A stretch of DNA of 64,000 nucleotides, from assembly GCA_016214125.1 (NCBI GenBank), contig JACRPC010000036.1, forward strand, positions 35,453 through 99,452, in the 5' to 3' direction. Source of the stretch: Rhodospirillales bacterium. GTDB taxonomy: Bacteria; Pseudomonadota; Alphaproteobacteria; Rhodospirillales; WMHbin7. Under the pieces are notes generated by a model. It was not told the DNA's origin and ran no database searches. It worked only from the letters and a program-made list of their open reading frames with translations. Positions 8,275-17,649 of the stretch are shown in pieces (the stretch's first letter is position 1; every line of letters begins with the position of its first letter). Position numbers and translations under genes: made by a program.

Positions 8275-8298
8275 TCGCCAGTCGCGGTGCGGTCGGCT

Positions 8299-8385
8299 GC
8301 CCAGGTGGCGGAATTGGTAGACGCGCTAGATTCAGGTTCTAGTGGCCGAAAGGTCGTGGAAGTTCGAGTCTTCTCCTGGGCACCA
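8299..8385 (+). tRNA. trnL: tRNA-Leu (anticodon CAG)
   Basis: 87 nt with CCA encoded. The acceptor arms GCCCAGG and CCTGGGC pair perfectly. The D-arm is GGCGGAATTGGTAGACGCGC. The anticodon stem CTAGA/TCTAG encloses the loop TTCAGGT, giving anticodon CAG, which reads CTG codons, the favoured leucine codon of this GC-rich genome. A long variable arm and a T-arm containing GTTCGAGTC are typical of class II tRNAs. Confidence 0.97.
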
Positions 8386-8434
8386 CCGCCGCACCGGACC
8401 AACGATACGAGGCCAAATAAGACGAGGGAAGCGC

Positions 8435-9043
8435 GTGCCCGTTGCCTTGCACCGGAACGACCTGCCGCCGGGCCTCGCTCTTGGACCCCAGGTGGCGCTG
8501 GATACCGAAACGATGGGGCTTAACCCCCATCGCGATCGGTTGTGCCTGGTCCAGCTCTCGGCCGGCGACGGCAACGCCCATATCGTCCAGTTTCTTGACG
8601 GCTACGACGCCCCCAACCTGAAGGCGATGCTGGCCGATCCGGCGGTGGTCAAGATCTGTCATTATGCGCGCTTCGACATCGCCAGCATCGAGCGCTGGCT
8701 GGGCATCGCCTGCCGTCCGGTCTGGTGCACCAAGATCGCCTCGCGGCTGGTCAGGACCAACACCGACAAACATGGCCTCAAGGATCTCACCCGCGATCTG
8801 TTGGGCATCGAACTGTCCAAACAGCAGCAGACCTCGGATTGGGGCACCGCCAGCCTGTCGGCCGAGCAATTGACCTACGCCGCCTCGGACGTGCTGCATC
8901 TCCACACGCTCAAAGCCAAACTGGAACAGCTCTTGGAACGCGAGAAGCGGACCCATCTTGCCCAGGCCTGCTTCGATTTCCTGCCTTTCCGGGCGGCGCT
9001 TGATATCGCCGGTTGGGGCGAAGAGGATATATTCGCTCACTAA
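8435..9043 (+). CDS. rnd: Ribonuclease D-like 3'-5' exonuclease
   Basis: 202 aa. The DEDDy exonuclease motifs are ALDTETMGL (motif I), the CHYARFDIASIERWLG block (motif II) and the YAASDVLHL segment (motif III, Tyr and Asp). It lacks the HRDC domains of E. coli RNase D, as is usual for the short alphaproteobacterial form. The GTG at 8435 is chosen because GAGGGA lies six bases upstream; a longer frame would overlap the tRNA. It probably trims the 3' ends of tRNAs and other small RNAs, and it sits immediately downstream of tRNA-Leu. Confidence 0.85.
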   Translation: MPVALHRNDLPPGLALGPQVALDTETMGLNPHRDRLCLVQLSAGDGNAHIVQFLDGYDAPNLKAMLADPAVVKICHYARFDIASIERWLGIACRPVWCTKIASRLVRTNTDKHGLKDLTRDLLGIELSKQQQTSDWGTASLSAEQLTYAASDVLHLHTLKAKLEQLLEREKRTHLAQACFDFLPFRAALDIAGWGEEDIFAH

Positions 9044-9067
9044 TTTTCGATTCTGGCCTTGGCCGCG

Positions 9068-9096
9068 TTGACCTTTGGAGTCACGGGGCGCATAAT
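9068..9096 (+). promoter_or_regulatory. Sigma-70 promoter of kdsD-lpt-rpoN
   Basis: TTGACC (9068-9073), a 17-bp spacer and CATAAT (9091-9096, 5/6 match), in the 147-bp gap before kdsD. The expected start is near 9103. It is well placed to drive the tightly spaced kdsD-lptC-lptA-lptB-rpoN run. Confidence 0.7.
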
Positions 9097-9190
9097 CCAT
9101 CTGAAATTGGCCGGATAATTGCAGGAAGGGGCGTTTCCCCTTTCGGCCGAGACGACGAAACACGATTCCGGGGATAGAGCGAGGCAAAGC

Positions 9191-10192
9191 GTGGCGCAAA
9201 GCCGAACCACCACCCGCGTAAGAGACAAAACCAAGGCCCGGACCGCCGACATCCAGTCGGGGCGCCGCGTTTTGGCCCTGGAGGCCCAGGGGATCGAGGC
9301 CCTGTCGCGCGCCCTTGACGAACGCTTCGTCGCCGCGCTCGATCGGCTGGTGGCGGTCAAGGGCCGGGTCGTGGTGACCGGGATGGGCAAGAGCGGCCAC
9401 ATCGCCCGCAAGATCGCCGCCACGCTGTCTTCGACCGGCACTCCGGCCTTCTTCGTTCACCCGGCCGAGGCCAGCCACGGCGATCTGGGCATGGTCACCG
9501 CCGAGGACGCCGTTTTGGCGCTGTCCAATTCCGGCGAGACCGCCGAACTGACCGATCTGGTCGCCTACACGCGGCGCTTCGCCATTCCCCTTCTTGCCAT
9601 CACCGCCGGCGCCACCAGCAGCTTGGCCGAGGCGGCCGATGTCGCCCTGGTGCTGCCCCGGCTCTCCGAGGCCTGCCCGATGGGGCTGGCCCCCACCACC
9701 TCGACCACCCTGATGCTGGCCCTGGGCGATGCCTTGGCGGTGGCGCTCCTGGAACGCAAAGGCTTCACGGCGGCCGATTTCCAGCTTCTCCATCCGGGCG
9801 GCAGCCTGGGCCAACGCCTGCTCACCGTCAACGACATCATGCATGCGGGTGAGGAAATTCCGCTCATCGGCCCCGAGGCGCCGATGAGCGAGGTGCTCTT
9901 GGTGATGACCAACAAGCGCTTCGGCGCGGTAGGCGTGGTCGACGCCCAGGGCAAATTGGCCGGCATCATCACCGACGGCGATCTGCGCCGCCACATGGCC
10001 GACGATCTGCTGGGCCGCCCGGCGCGCGCCATCATGACCCGCAACCCGAAAACCGTGCGGCCGCGCACGCTGGCCGCCGAGGCGCTCAGGCTGATGAACG
10101 CAGCGCGCATCACCGGCCTGTTCGTGGTCGAGGACGGCCGCCCGGTCGGCATCCTGCACGTCCACGACTGTCTGCGAACCGGGGTTGCGTGA
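9191..10192 (+). CDS. kdsD: D-arabinose-5-phosphate isomerase (KpsF/GutQ family)
   Basis: 333 aa, the usual length. The SIS isomerase domain (about 40-180) contains VVVTGMGKSGHIARKIAATL and HPAEASHGDLGMV. Two CBS domains follow (about 205-330; DIMHAGEEIP and IMTRNPKTVRP). It interconverts ribulose-5-P and arabinose-5-P, the first step of Kdo synthesis for lipopolysaccharide. The GTG at 9191 is preceded by GAGG. It heads the lipopolysaccharide export run, with lptC only 11 bp downstream. Confidence 0.92.
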   Translation: MAQSRTTTRVRDKTKARTADIQSGRRVLALEAQGIEALSRALDERFVAALDRLVAVKGRVVVTGMGKSGHIARKIAATLSSTGTPAFFVHPAEASHGDLGMVTAEDAVLALSNSGETAELTDLVAYTRRFAIPLLAITAGATSSLAEAADVALVLPRLSEACPMGLAPTTSTTLMLALGDALAVALLERKGFTAADFQLLHPGGSLGQRLLTVNDIMHAGEEIPLIGPEAPMSEVLLVMTNKRFGAVGVVDAQGKLAGIITDGDLRRHMADDLLGRPARAIMTRNPKTVRPRTLAAEALRLMNAARITGLFVVEDGRPVGILHVHDCLRTGVA

Positions 10193-10203
10193 GGGTCCCG
10201 GCC

Positions 10204-10899
10204 ATGGTGCACATCGATCCCAAGCTCGCCCCCTCCCTCCCCGGCTCGTCGCGCGAGGCGATTCTGGTCGCCGAGGGCGGCGGCGCGCGCCGCAAGCGCG
10301 ATCCGCGCTACACCCGCTTCGTGACCACGATGAAGGTAACCCTGCCCGCCGTGGCGGCGCTGCTTCTGGGCGCCGTGCTCGTCTGGCCGCAGATCGTCGG
10401 CCGCGACGAGCGTTTCCGGGTCGGGTTCTCGGGGCTCAGCGCCAAGGAAGTCGACGCCCTCACCATGGTCAACGCCCGCTATTTCGGCACCGACAACAAC
10501 AACCAGCCCTTCGCCGTCACCGCCGACAGCGCCTCGGAGGTCGCCAAGGGCGTGATGGCGGTCGAACTGGAATCGCCCAAAGCCGATCTCACCGCCGGCG
10601 ACGGCACCTGGCTGGCGCTTTCGGCCGACACCGGCGTCTACAGCCAGCCCTCGCAGATGCTGGACCTGATGGGCAACGTCAACCTCTATCACGACAAGGG
10701 CTATGAATTGCACACCGCCAGCGCAAGGGCCGATCTCAAGGAGGGCCGGGCCAGCGGCGACGACCCGGTGAAGGGCCAGGGACCGTTCGGCGTCCTCGAA
10801 TCCCAAGGCTTCCGTCTTTACGACCGGGGGGCGCGCATCGTCTTCACCGGCAAGACCAAGCTGGTGCTTCACCCCGGAGCGGACCCAAGCAAACGATGA
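10204..10899 (+). CDS. lptC: LPS export ABC transporter periplasmic protein LptC
   Basis: 231 aa. A cytoplasmic basic N-terminus is followed by one transmembrane segment (about residues 44-60, VTLPAVAALLLGAVLVW) and a beta-jellyroll periplasmic domain with the DUF1239/LptC pattern (NARYFGTDNNNQPFAVTA). It forms part of the Lpt bridge that moves lipopolysaccharide from the inner membrane to LptA. The ATG at 10204 has GAGGG upstream; a GTG at 10189, overlapping the kdsD stop, is an alternative start. Its last codons overlap lptA by 4 bp. Confidence 0.88.
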   Translation: MVHIDPKLAPSLPGSSREAILVAEGGGARRKRDPRYTRFVTTMKVTLPAVAALLLGAVLVWPQIVGRDERFRVGFSGLSAKEVDALTMVNARYFGTDNNNQPFAVTADSASEVAKGVMAVELESPKADLTAGDGTWLALSADTGVYSQPSQMLDLMGNVNLYHDKGYELHTASARADLKEGRASGDDPVKGQGPFGVLESQGFRLYDRGARIVFTGKTKLVLHPGADPSKR

Positions 10900-11738
10900 C
10901 GCGTCTTCTTTTCCTCATCGGACTCGCGGCGGCCATCACGCTGGCGGGGCCGCAGCGGACCGGTTTGACGCCCGCCCAGGCTGCCGGCCTCGACTTCGCC
11001 AGCCAAGGCGACAACGCGCCGATCGAGGTCTATTCCGACCAGGGCATCGAATGGATTCAGGACGCCAAGAAATTCATCGCCCGCGGCAACGCCCGGGCGG
11101 CGCGCGGCAACGTGGTGGTGCGCGCCGACACCCTGGTTGCCCATTACCGCGACAAGGGCAGTTCGGGCACCGAAATCTGGAAACTCGAGGCGCTCAACAA
11201 CGTCCGCATCACCTCGACCGACACCACGGCTTTCGGCGATTCGGCGGTCTACGACATCGACAAGATGGTGCTGGTGCTGCGCGGCCGCCCGGCCAAGCTC
11301 ACCACGCCCAGCGACACCGTCACCGCCACCGACAGCATCGAATATTGGGAAACCAAGAAACTGGCGGTGGCGCGCGGCGACGCGCTGGTCGATCACGACG
11401 GCAAGCGCCTGAAGGCCGACACCATCACCGCCGAATTGAACGAAAACCGGGCCGGCAAGCAGGAAATCAAGAAGGCCGACGCCTTCGGCAACGTTCTCAT
11501 CCGCACCGCCAACGAAATCGTCACCGGCGAGCGCGGCGCCTATTACGCCGACCGCGATCTGGCGACCATCACCGGCGCGGTCAAAATGACGCGCGACCGC
11601 AACCAGTTGAACGGCGGCTATGCCGAGGTCAATTTGGCCACCGGGGTGAGCAAGTTGTTCCCCAACGCGCCCGGCCAGACCGGCAGCGGCCGCGTTCAGG
11701 GTCTCTTGGTTCCCGATCGCGGCGCGAAGGGGCGCTGA
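10896..11738 (+). CDS. lptA: LPS transport periplasmic protein LptA (OstA domain)
   Basis: 280 aa with a Sec signal peptide (about 1-29, ending PAQAA). The OstA/LptA repeat region covers about 40-260 ([20 protein letters not shown], then [12 protein letters not shown], and later [20 protein letters not shown]). It forms the periplasmic beta-jellyroll filament for LPS transit. At 280 aa it is longer than E. coli LptA (185 aa), as in many alphaproteobacteria. The gene overlaps lptC by 4 bp and is followed 1 bp later by lptB. Confidence 0.88.
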   Translation: MTRLLFLIGLAAAITLAGPQRTGLTPAQAAGLDFASQGDNAPIEVYSDQGIEWIQDAKKFIARGNARAARGNVVVRADTLVAHYRDKGSSGTEIWKLEALNNVRITSTDTTAFGDSAVYDIDKMVLVLRGRPAKLTTPSDTVTATDSIEYWETKKLAVARGDALVDHDGKRLKADTITAELNENRAGKQEIKKADAFGNVLIRTANEIVTGERGAYYADRDLATITGAVKMTRDRNQLNGGYAEVNLATGVSKLFPNAPGQTGSGRVQGLLVPDRGAKGR

Positions 11739-11739
11739 C

Positions 11740-12546
11740 ATGGCCCCGCCCGAGGCTCCCTGGACGCCGGTCGACGCCGCCTTGCGCCCCGCCCCGGCCA
11801 GCACGGTTCGCCCCACCGTCAACACCCGCGGCCTTTACGCCCGCCAGCTCGGCAAGCGGTTCAAGCGCCGCCCGGTGCTGCGCGACGTCACGCTTCATGT
11901 TCAACGCGGCGAGGCGGTGGGCCTGCTCGGTCCCAACGGCGCCGGCAAGACCACCTGCTTCTATTGCATCACCGGCCTCATCAACCCCGACAGCGGCGAC
12001 ATTCTTCTCGACGGTCACGACATCACCGACCTGCCGATGTACCGCCGCGCCCGCCTGGGCATCGGCTATCTGCCGCAGGAGGCTTCGATCTTTCGCGGCC
12101 TTTCGGTCGAGAAGAACATTCGCGCCGTCTTGGAGGTGGTCGAGGACAACCCGGAAAAGCGCGATCATATCCTGGAGGCGCTGCTGTCCGAATTCGCCAT
12201 CGGCCATCTGCGCCACGCCCCGGCGGTGGCGCTGTCGGGCGGCGAGCGCCGCCGGGTCGAAATCGCCCGCGCCCTCGCCTCGCGGCCCCATTTCATCTTG
12301 CTCGACGAACCCCTAGCCGGCATCGACCCGATCGCGGTCTCCGACATCCGCGATCTGGTGGCGCACCTTAAGGATCGCGGCATCGGCGTGCTGATCACCG
12401 ATCACAATGTGCGCGAGACGCTCGACATCATCGATCGCGCCTACATCCTGCACGAGGGCCGGGTGCTGATGGAAGGCCGACCGGCCGAGATCGTCGCCCA
12501 TGAAGACGTGCGCCGGGTCTATCTCGGCGAACGCTTCAGCCTCTAG
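11740..12546 (+). CDS. lptB: LPS export ABC transporter ATP-binding protein LptB
   Basis: 268 aa. The ABC motifs are Walker [10 protein letters not shown], signature [10 protein letters not shown], Walker [14 protein letters not shown] and switch His in [11 protein letters not shown]. LptB powers LPS extraction together with LptF, LptG and LptC. It carries an N-terminal extension of about 30 residues relative to E. coli. Eleven bases separate it from rpoN, matching the conserved proteobacterial order. Confidence 0.93.
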   Translation: MAPPEAPWTPVDAALRPAPASTVRPTVNTRGLYARQLGKRFKRRPVLRDVTLHVQRGEAVGLLGPNGAGKTTCFYCITGLINPDSGDILLDGHDITDLPMYRRARLGIGYLPQEASIFRGLSVEKNIRAVLEVVEDNPEKRDHILEALLSEFAIGHLRHAPAVALSGGERRRVEIARALASRPHFILLDEPLAGIDPIAVSDIRDLVAHLKDRGIGVLITDHNVRETLDIIDRAYILHEGRVLMEGRPAEIVAHEDVRRVYLGERFSL

Positions 12547-12557
12547 GGGACGCGACC

Positions 12558-14075
12558 ATGGCGCTCACGCCCCGGCTCGATCTCCGCCAAACCCAGGCCC
12601 TGGTGATGACGCCGCAATTGCAGCAGGCGATCAAGCTGTTGCAGTTGTCGAACATCGAGCTGTCGACCTTCGTCGAGCAGGAGTTGGAGCAGAACCCGCT
12701 GTTGGAACGCGAGGATGGCGAGCGGGAGTCGAACCCGGTGGACGGCGAGGAGCGCCAAGCCCTGGAGCCCGAACGGCACGACGGGGCGGAAGACAGCGCC
12801 CAGATGATGGATTTGGCGCCGGGCCTGGCCGAATCCGATCTTGACATCGACGTCGACAACCAATGGAACAACGACAGCGTCAGCGACGTCGATTCCGGCG
12901 AGAGCGCCAGCCTGTCGTCGTGGAGCGGGCGCGGCGGCCGGGCCGATTTCGCCGACGACGACGCCAACCTGGAACTCACCATTGCCCGCGAGATCAGCCT
13001 GCGCGACCACCTGCTGGGCCAGCTCAACGTCGATTTCACCGATCCCGGCGACCGGCTGATCGGCCTGCATCTGATCACCATGCTCGACGAGGCCGGCTGG
13101 CTGTCGGGCGATCTTGGCGACGTCGCCCAGCGTCTGGCCTGTCCGCCCGAGCGGGTGGCGGCGGTCCTCGAGCGCATGCAGCGCTTCGATCCGCCGGGCA
13201 TTTTCGCCCGCTCGCTCAAGGAATGCCTGGCGATCCAGCTACGCGACCTCAACCGGCTCGATCCGGCGATGCAGACCCTGCTCGACAACCTGGAACTCCT
13301 GGCGCGACGCGAACTGTCGGCCCTGATGCGCCTATGCCGGGTGGACGGCGAGGATCTGGCGCAGATGATCGCCGAAATCCGGGCGCTCAACCCCAAGCCG
13401 GCCTTGGCCTTCGACCACACGGTCAGCCAGCCGGTGACCCCCGACGTTCTCATGCGACCGGTGGCGAGCGGCGGTTGGCTGATCGAACTCAACAACGACA
13501 CCCTGCCCCGCGTCCTCGTCAACACCCGCTACTACGCCAAGGTCAACCAGGCGGCGCGCAGCAAAGAGGACCGGCGCTTTCTGACCGAGCGCTACCAATC
13601 GGCCAACTGGCTGGTGAAGAGCCTGCATCAGCGCGCCACCACCATTCTCAAGGTGGCGACCGAGATCGTCCGCCAGCAGGAAGCCTTCTTTCAGCATGGC
13701 GTCGCCCATTTGCGCCCCCTGGTGCTGCGCGACATCGCCCTGGCGATCGGCATGCACGAAAGCACGGTAAGCCGGGTGACCTCGGGCAAGTACATCGCCA
13801 CGCCGCGCGGCATCTACGAGCTAAAATATTTTTTCACCCAGGCGATCGCCGCCTCGCTGGGCGGCGATTCCCATTCCGCCGAATCGGTCCGCCACCGCAT
13901 CAAGGCCCTGATCGACGCCGAGCGGCCCGACGACATCCTCTCCGACGACCGTTTGGTCGAGATGCTGCGCCAGGAGGGCGTCGACATCGCGCGGCGCACG
14001 GTTGCCAAATATCGCGAATCGCTGAAAATCGCCTCGTCGGTGCAGCGCCGGCGCGAAAAAGCCATTGGGATGTGA
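12558..14075 (+). CDS. rpoN: RNA polymerase sigma-54 factor RpoN
   Basis: 505 aa. The glutamine-rich activator-interacting region I (RQTQALVMTPQLQQAIKLLQ) is at the N-terminus, followed by an acidic region II. The core-binding domain, the HTH (ESTVSRVTSGKYIATPRG) and the C-terminal RpoN box ARRTVAKYRE complete the protein. It directs transcription from -24/-12 promoters such as the one at 710-725. The upstream lptCAB order is the conserved one. The usual downstream hpf and ptsN genes are absent; a TetR gene follows 1 bp after the stop instead. Confidence 0.96.
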   Translation: MALTPRLDLRQTQALVMTPQLQQAIKLLQLSNIELSTFVEQELEQNPLLEREDGERESNPVDGEERQALEPERHDGAEDSAQMMDLAPGLAESDLDIDVDNQWNNDSVSDVDSGESASLSSWSGRGGRADFADDDANLELTIAREISLRDHLLGQLNVDFTDPGDRLIGLHLITMLDEAGWLSGDLGDVAQRLACPPERVAAVLERMQRFDPPGIFARSLKECLAIQLRDLNRLDPAMQTLLDNLELLARRELSALMRLCRVDGEDLAQMIAEIRALNPKPALAFDHTVSQPVTPDVLMRPVASGGWLIELNNDTLPRVLVNTRYYAKVNQAARSKEDRRFLTERYQSANWLVKSLHQRATTILKVATEIVRQQEAFFQHGVAHLRPLVLRDIALAIGMHESTVSRVTSGKYIATPRGIYELKYFFTQAIAASLGGDSHSAESVRHRIKALIDAERPDDILSDDRLVEMLRQEGVDIARRTVAKYRESLKIASSVQRRREKAIGM

Positions 14076-14076
14076 C

Positions 14077-14784
14077 ATGACCGAGGAAGCGAACGGCGCC
14101 CCGCCCGAAAAGGAACCGCCCCGCATGAGCGAGAAGCGGCGCGCCCAGATCGTCGCCGCAGCGGTGCGCCTGTTCTCGCGCAAGGGCTATTTCCAGACCA
14201 CCATCGAGGACATCGCCCGCGAGGCCAATGTCAGCAAGGGCCTGATCTATCTCTATTTCAAGGACAAGAACGACGTTCTGTTCTACACGCTGCGCTTCGT
14301 TCTCGAGCGCATCGAACGCCAGGCGCCGCAATTGCTCGAACGCTCGGCCCACCCCTTGTTGGCGCTGCGCAACGCCTTTCGCTTCTACTGCGCCATGGCC
14401 GACAACCACAAGCTCGAGATGCTGCTGGCCTACCGCTCGACCATGGACCTGCTGCCCGAGCAGCGCCTGGGCATCAAGGTCGAGGAATCGCGCAATTCCC
14501 GGGTCTTCCGCAACGCCCTGGAGGCCTGCATCCACAGCGGGCTGATGCGACCGGTCAACACCGACATCATGACCTATCAATACATGATGTACGCCCACAC
14601 CTGGGCGATCAAAAACTGGGCGTTCCGCGATCAGTATCGTTTCGAGGATTTCCTGGCCGAGGGCGAGAAAATCCTGATCGAACCTTTCCTGACCGAAAGC
14701 GGCAAGGCGAAGTTGGCCGACGAAGTGGGCCTGCTCGATCTGGAGACCCTCCGCACCACCATCCGGGATGCCGCCGAAGACTAA
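14077..14784 (+). CDS. TetR-family transcriptional regulator
   Basis: 235 aa. The TetR HTH covers about residues 18-64 (IVAAAVRLFSRKGYFQTTIE, then ANVSKGLIYLYFKDK). The C-terminal ligand domain (about 80-215) resembles FadR/AcrR-like acyl-CoA-responsive regulators in layout. It starts 1 bp after rpoN and runs into the 3' end of the convergent benzoyl-CoA reductase unit with a 6-bp gap. It is the only TetR gene in the window, and 19-bp dyads typical of TetR operators lie at three promoters of the aromatic island, so it is the best candidate for their repressor (inference). Confidence 0.87.
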   Translation: MTEEANGAPPEKEPPRMSEKRRAQIVAAAVRLFSRKGYFQTTIEDIAREANVSKGLIYLYFKDKNDVLFYTLRFVLERIERQAPQLLERSAHPLLALRNAFRFYCAMADNHKLEMLLAYRSTMDLLPEQRLGIKVEESRNSRVFRNALEACIHSGLMRPVNTDIMTYQYMMYAHTWAIKNWAFRDQYRFEDFLAEGEKILIEPFLTESGKAKLADEVGLLDLETLRTTIRDAAED

Positions 14785-14790
14785 GGCTGT

Positions 14791-15621
14791 CTACGCGGCC
14801 TTCTCCACCGCCACCGGACCCTTGCCGCTGGCGATCATCCGCAGCCGAATATGGCCGAGGATCGCGCAGCCCAAAGCCGCCGTGTATTGCGGCAGATCGC
14901 CCTCGGGCACGTTGACGTCGATCTTCAGATCCTGGCGGATCGCCTGGGCCATGCGGCCCCAGCGCAGAATGCCGCCCACCAGCGTCACCTTGGGCTCGAC
15001 CTTGACCCGCTTCAAAAGCTGGACCGAACGGGTGGTGAGCGACAGGCCGGCGCCGTACATGATGTTTTCCGGCGGCACGCTGTTGCTCAAATGGTTGATG
15101 ACTTCCGATTCGGCGAACACCGTGCAGACGCCCGAGATCGACACCGGTTCGGTCGCCTTGGTGAGCAGGCCGTCGATGTCGACGGTGTCGTAGCCCATGT
15201 AACGCACCGTCTTTTCCAGGAACATGCCGGTGCCCGAGGCGCATTTGTCGTTCAAACGGAAGGTGCGGACCTTGCGCGTCTCGTCGACCCGGCTGGCCTT
15301 CATCGTTTGGCCGCCGATGTCGAGCACGGTGCGGGTGTCGGGGAAGAGGAAGCTCGCCCCCCGGGCGGTGGCGGTAAGGTCGGTCACCTGCAAATCGCGC
15401 TCGGCGTATTGGTGGCGGCCATAGCCGGTGGTGATGCAATAGGCGAGGTCGGCAGGCGTGATCTTGCCCAAGGCCGCCGCCTCGGCCACCACGGCGGTCG
15501 CCGCATCCTGCAGGCGGGCGCCGGTGGGCTTCATCGCGCGGGCCACGATGCGGTGTTGGTCGTCGAGAATAAGGCCCTTGGTGTAGGTGGAGCCGATGTC
15601 GAGTCCGATCGTGTAGGTCAT
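14791..15621 (-). CDS. bzdP: Benzoyl-CoA reductase ATPase/activase-type subunit (bzdP-like)
   Basis: 276 aa, of the BcrA/BadF/2-hydroxyglutaryl-CoA dehydratase-activator ATPase family. It has the ASKHA phosphate loop [12 protein letters not shown], a TTGYGR block, DIGGQTMKA, and two cysteines in NDKCASGTG and [11 protein letters not shown] that in this family ligate a 4Fe-4S cluster shared between two activase subunits. The subunit couples ATP hydrolysis to low-potential electron transfer. Both activase subunits here are short (about 275 aa), as in the Azoarcus bzd type and unlike the long BcrA/BadF of Thauera and Rhodopseudomonas. The choice of P rather than Q is tentative. The start overlaps the upstream stop as ATGA. 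Confidence 0.82.
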   Translation of the reverse strand: MTYTIGLDIGSTYTKGLILDDQHRIVARAMKPTGARLQDAATAVVAEAAALGKITPADLAYCITTGYGRHQYAERDLQVTDLTATARGASFLFPDTRTVLDIGGQTMKASRVDETRKVRTFRLNDKCASGTGMFLEKTVRYMGYDTVDIDGLLTKATEPVSISGVCTVFAESEVINHLSNSVPPENIMYGAGLSLTTRSVQLLKRVKVEPKVTLVGGILRWGRMAQAIRQDLKIDVNVPEGDLPQYTAALGCAILGHIRLRMIASGKGPVAVEKAA

Positions 15622-16445
15622 GCCCGTGCCTCCGCGTAAACCCGTTCCTCGGTTCGCCCTTCGCCCGCCTGGAGATGATCCATGGCGTAGAGGGCGGCGC
15701 CCAAGGCGCCCATGAAGTGGCTATCCTCGCTGACGTTGAGCTTCCGCTCCAGCATCTCTTCCAGCGCTTTGATCATACCGATGTTGCGCGCCACGCCGCC
15801 GGTGAAGGTGATGCCGTCGACCAGCCCGACCCGGCGCAAAAGGCCGATCGAGCGGTTGGCGATCGATTTGTGCACGCCCCACAGAATATCCTCGACCGAA
15901 CGGCCCTTGCCCAGCCAGGAGATGATCTCGGCCTCGGCGAAGACGGTGCAGGTGGTGCTGATGCGCACCGGCCGATCGGAATTGAGCGCCGTCGGGCCAA
16001 GATCGTCGAGCGTCATGCCCAAGGCCTTGGCCGCCGCACCCAGGAATCGCCCGGTGCCGGCGGCGCATTTGTCGTTCATGCAGAAATCGATGATCTCGCC
16101 ATCGGGCTTGACCCGAATCGCTTTGCTGTCCTGGCCACCCATGTCGAGCACGGTGCCCGTGCCCGGGAACATGTGGGCGGCGCCACGGCCGTGGCAACTG
16201 ATCTCGGTCACCTGGCGATCGCCGAAGGTCACCTTGTAGCGGCCATAGCCGGTGCCGATCACGTAACCCACCGCATCGCGGGGGATGGTGGTCGTGGCGA
16301 GCGCCGCGTCGAAGGCGTTCTGCGCCGCCCGGCTCACGTCGGCGCCGGTATCGATGAGCGAGCGGGCGACGATCGTGCGGCTCTCGTCGATCACCACGGC
16401 CTTGGTCTGGGTCGAACCGACATCCACTCCGGCGGTGTAGCGCAT
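15618..16445 (-). CDS. bzdQ: Benzoyl-CoA reductase ATPase/activase-type subunit (bzdQ-like)
   Basis: 275 aa, paralogous to the next gene in the operon. It shows the ASKHA loop [29 protein letters not shown], the cluster cysteines in [11 protein letters not shown] and [11 protein letters not shown], and a C-terminal [11 protein letters not shown] block. With its partner it forms the ATP-driven electron activator of benzoyl-CoA reductase. The [11 protein letters not shown] and GGQDSKAIR pattern recalls BzdQ, but it lacks the N-terminal extension I associate with Azoarcus BzdQ. The ATG at 16445 has GGAG nine bases upstream, 19 bp after the preceding gene. Confidence 0.82.
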   Translation of the reverse strand: MRYTAGVDVGSTQTKAVVIDESRTIVARSLIDTGADVSRAAQNAFDAALATTTIPRDAVGYVIGTGYGRYKVTFGDRQVTEISCHGRGAAHMFPGTGTVLDMGGQDSKAIRVKPDGEIIDFCMNDKCAAGTGRFLGAAAKALGMTLDDLGPTALNSDRPVRISTTCTVFAEAEIISWLGKGRSVEDILWGVHKSIANRSIGLLRRVGLVDGITFTGGVARNIGMIKALEEMLERKLNVSEDSHFMGALGAALYAMDHLQAGEGRTEERVYAEARA

Positions 16446-16464
16446 GGCTGATTCTCCGCTTGTC

Positions 16465-17649
16465 CTAATTGAACATGATGTTTTCGAGGAAGGTTTCCAT
16501 CTGAATGGCAATGTCGTCGAACGAGTTCTGGTTCTCTTCGAACTCGCTGATGAAGTAGGGAATCTTGTGCGCCTCAAGCTCCTTGGCGTAGGCCACCTGT
16601 TCGTCGAGACCCGGTTCGCACATCTTGGCCGCCGCCAGAATCGCCGCCACCGCCTGCGATTCCTTGATCCGCTTGAGGAGCATCTTCTCCTTCGGCTTGT
16701 CGTGGTCGTGCTGGACCGGGCTGTAGGAGGAATCGGAGAGGTAGGCGCGGGCCAAATTCTCAACCGGATCGCCGGTAACGGGCACGTCGCTCAGCAGCCA
16801 GCGCAGGCCGATGTAGAGATCGTCATCGACCACGTAACAGGAGCGCGCCACCGCCTGCAACAGATCGAAGGGCGGAACCTCGCAGAAGCCGCCTTCGAAG
16901 ACGACGCGCATCTTGTCTTGCTTGCGGGCCGGGCGGGCGGCAATCAGGGGCAGCACCGCGTGCATCAGAGCGATGAAGTCCTCGACCGGCAGGATGCCGG
17001 CCAGCCCGACCAGGGCCAGCGATTCGTCGGGCGCGATTTTCCAGGGCTCCTCGCGGCGAATGCGGTAGAGATCGCGCATCAGCGCCCGGGCTTGATTGTA
17101 AAGGCCGATCGAGCGCGCCAGATCGGCGTCGGTCACTTTGCGGCCCGCCGTGGCCTCGATGTCCTTCAGGATGCGGGCGTATTCGGAACGCAGATAGGGC
17201 AGGGCCGCCGTCGTGTTCGGATTCTGCGGCAGATGCAGAAGCTGGCATTTGTAGGAGAAGTTGCGCCCCCAGATGCCGGCCAGATTGCGCGCCCCATCGC
17301 AGATCGGCAAGGAGACGAAGAGGTCGAGTTCGATGTCCTTGGTCAGCGCCACGTCGAGCGAACTCTTGAGGATCGAGCACAGATAGGAGCCGAAATGGGG
17401 GTTCGATTCCAACCCCTCGGTCTGGGCGCCGCGAATCTTCACCGGCAGAAGCCCGCCGGCATGCGCCAGCTCTTCCGGAAAATAGACCTGGAAATGGCCG
17501 ATGACCTTGCCGCCCTTGGCCCGCCAGGCCTTGACGGTGGGGTAAGTGGGGTCCTCGACCAATTCGCGCGCACGCAGGAAGATTTCCTGCAGTGGCCGCG
17601 AGGCCCATTCGGCGGGCGACGGCATCGGCACGGCGGTTCCGTTTTTCAT
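16465..17649 (-). CDS. bzdN: Benzoyl-CoA reductase, bzd type, subunit N (BcrC/BadD homologue)
   Basis: 394 aa, belonging to the HgdB/benzoyl-CoA reductase catalytic family. It contains the [15 protein letters not shown] segment near residue 65, cysteines in YLCSILKSS and LPICDGARN suited to Fe-S ligation, and the C-terminal [18 protein letters not shown] block with a ligand cysteine. With BzdO it forms the ring-reducing module that dearomatises benzoyl-CoA to the cyclohexadienoyl ester. The gene overlaps the upstream bzdO stop by 4 bp. The order here is O-N-(Q)-(P), whereas Azoarcus has N-O-P-Q. Confidence 0.88.
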   Translation of the reverse strand: MKNGTAVPMPSPAEWASRPLQEIFLRARELVEDPTYPTVKAWRAKGGKVIGHFQVYFPEELAHAGGLLPVKIRGAQTEGLESNPHFGSYLCSILKSSLDVALTKDIELDLFVSLPICDGARNLAGIWGRNFSYKCQLLHLPQNPNTTAALPYLRSEYARILKDIEATAGRKVTDADLARSIGLYNQARALMRDLYRIRREEPWKIAPDESLALVGLAGILPVEDFIALMHAVLPLIAARPARKQDKMRVVFEGGFCEVPPFDLLQAVARSCYVVDDDLYIGLRWLLSDVPVTGDPVENLARAYLSDSSYSPVQHDHDKPKEKMLLKRIKESQAVAAILAAAKMCEPGLDEQVAYAKELEAHKIPYFISEFEENQNSFDDIAIQMETFLENIMFN

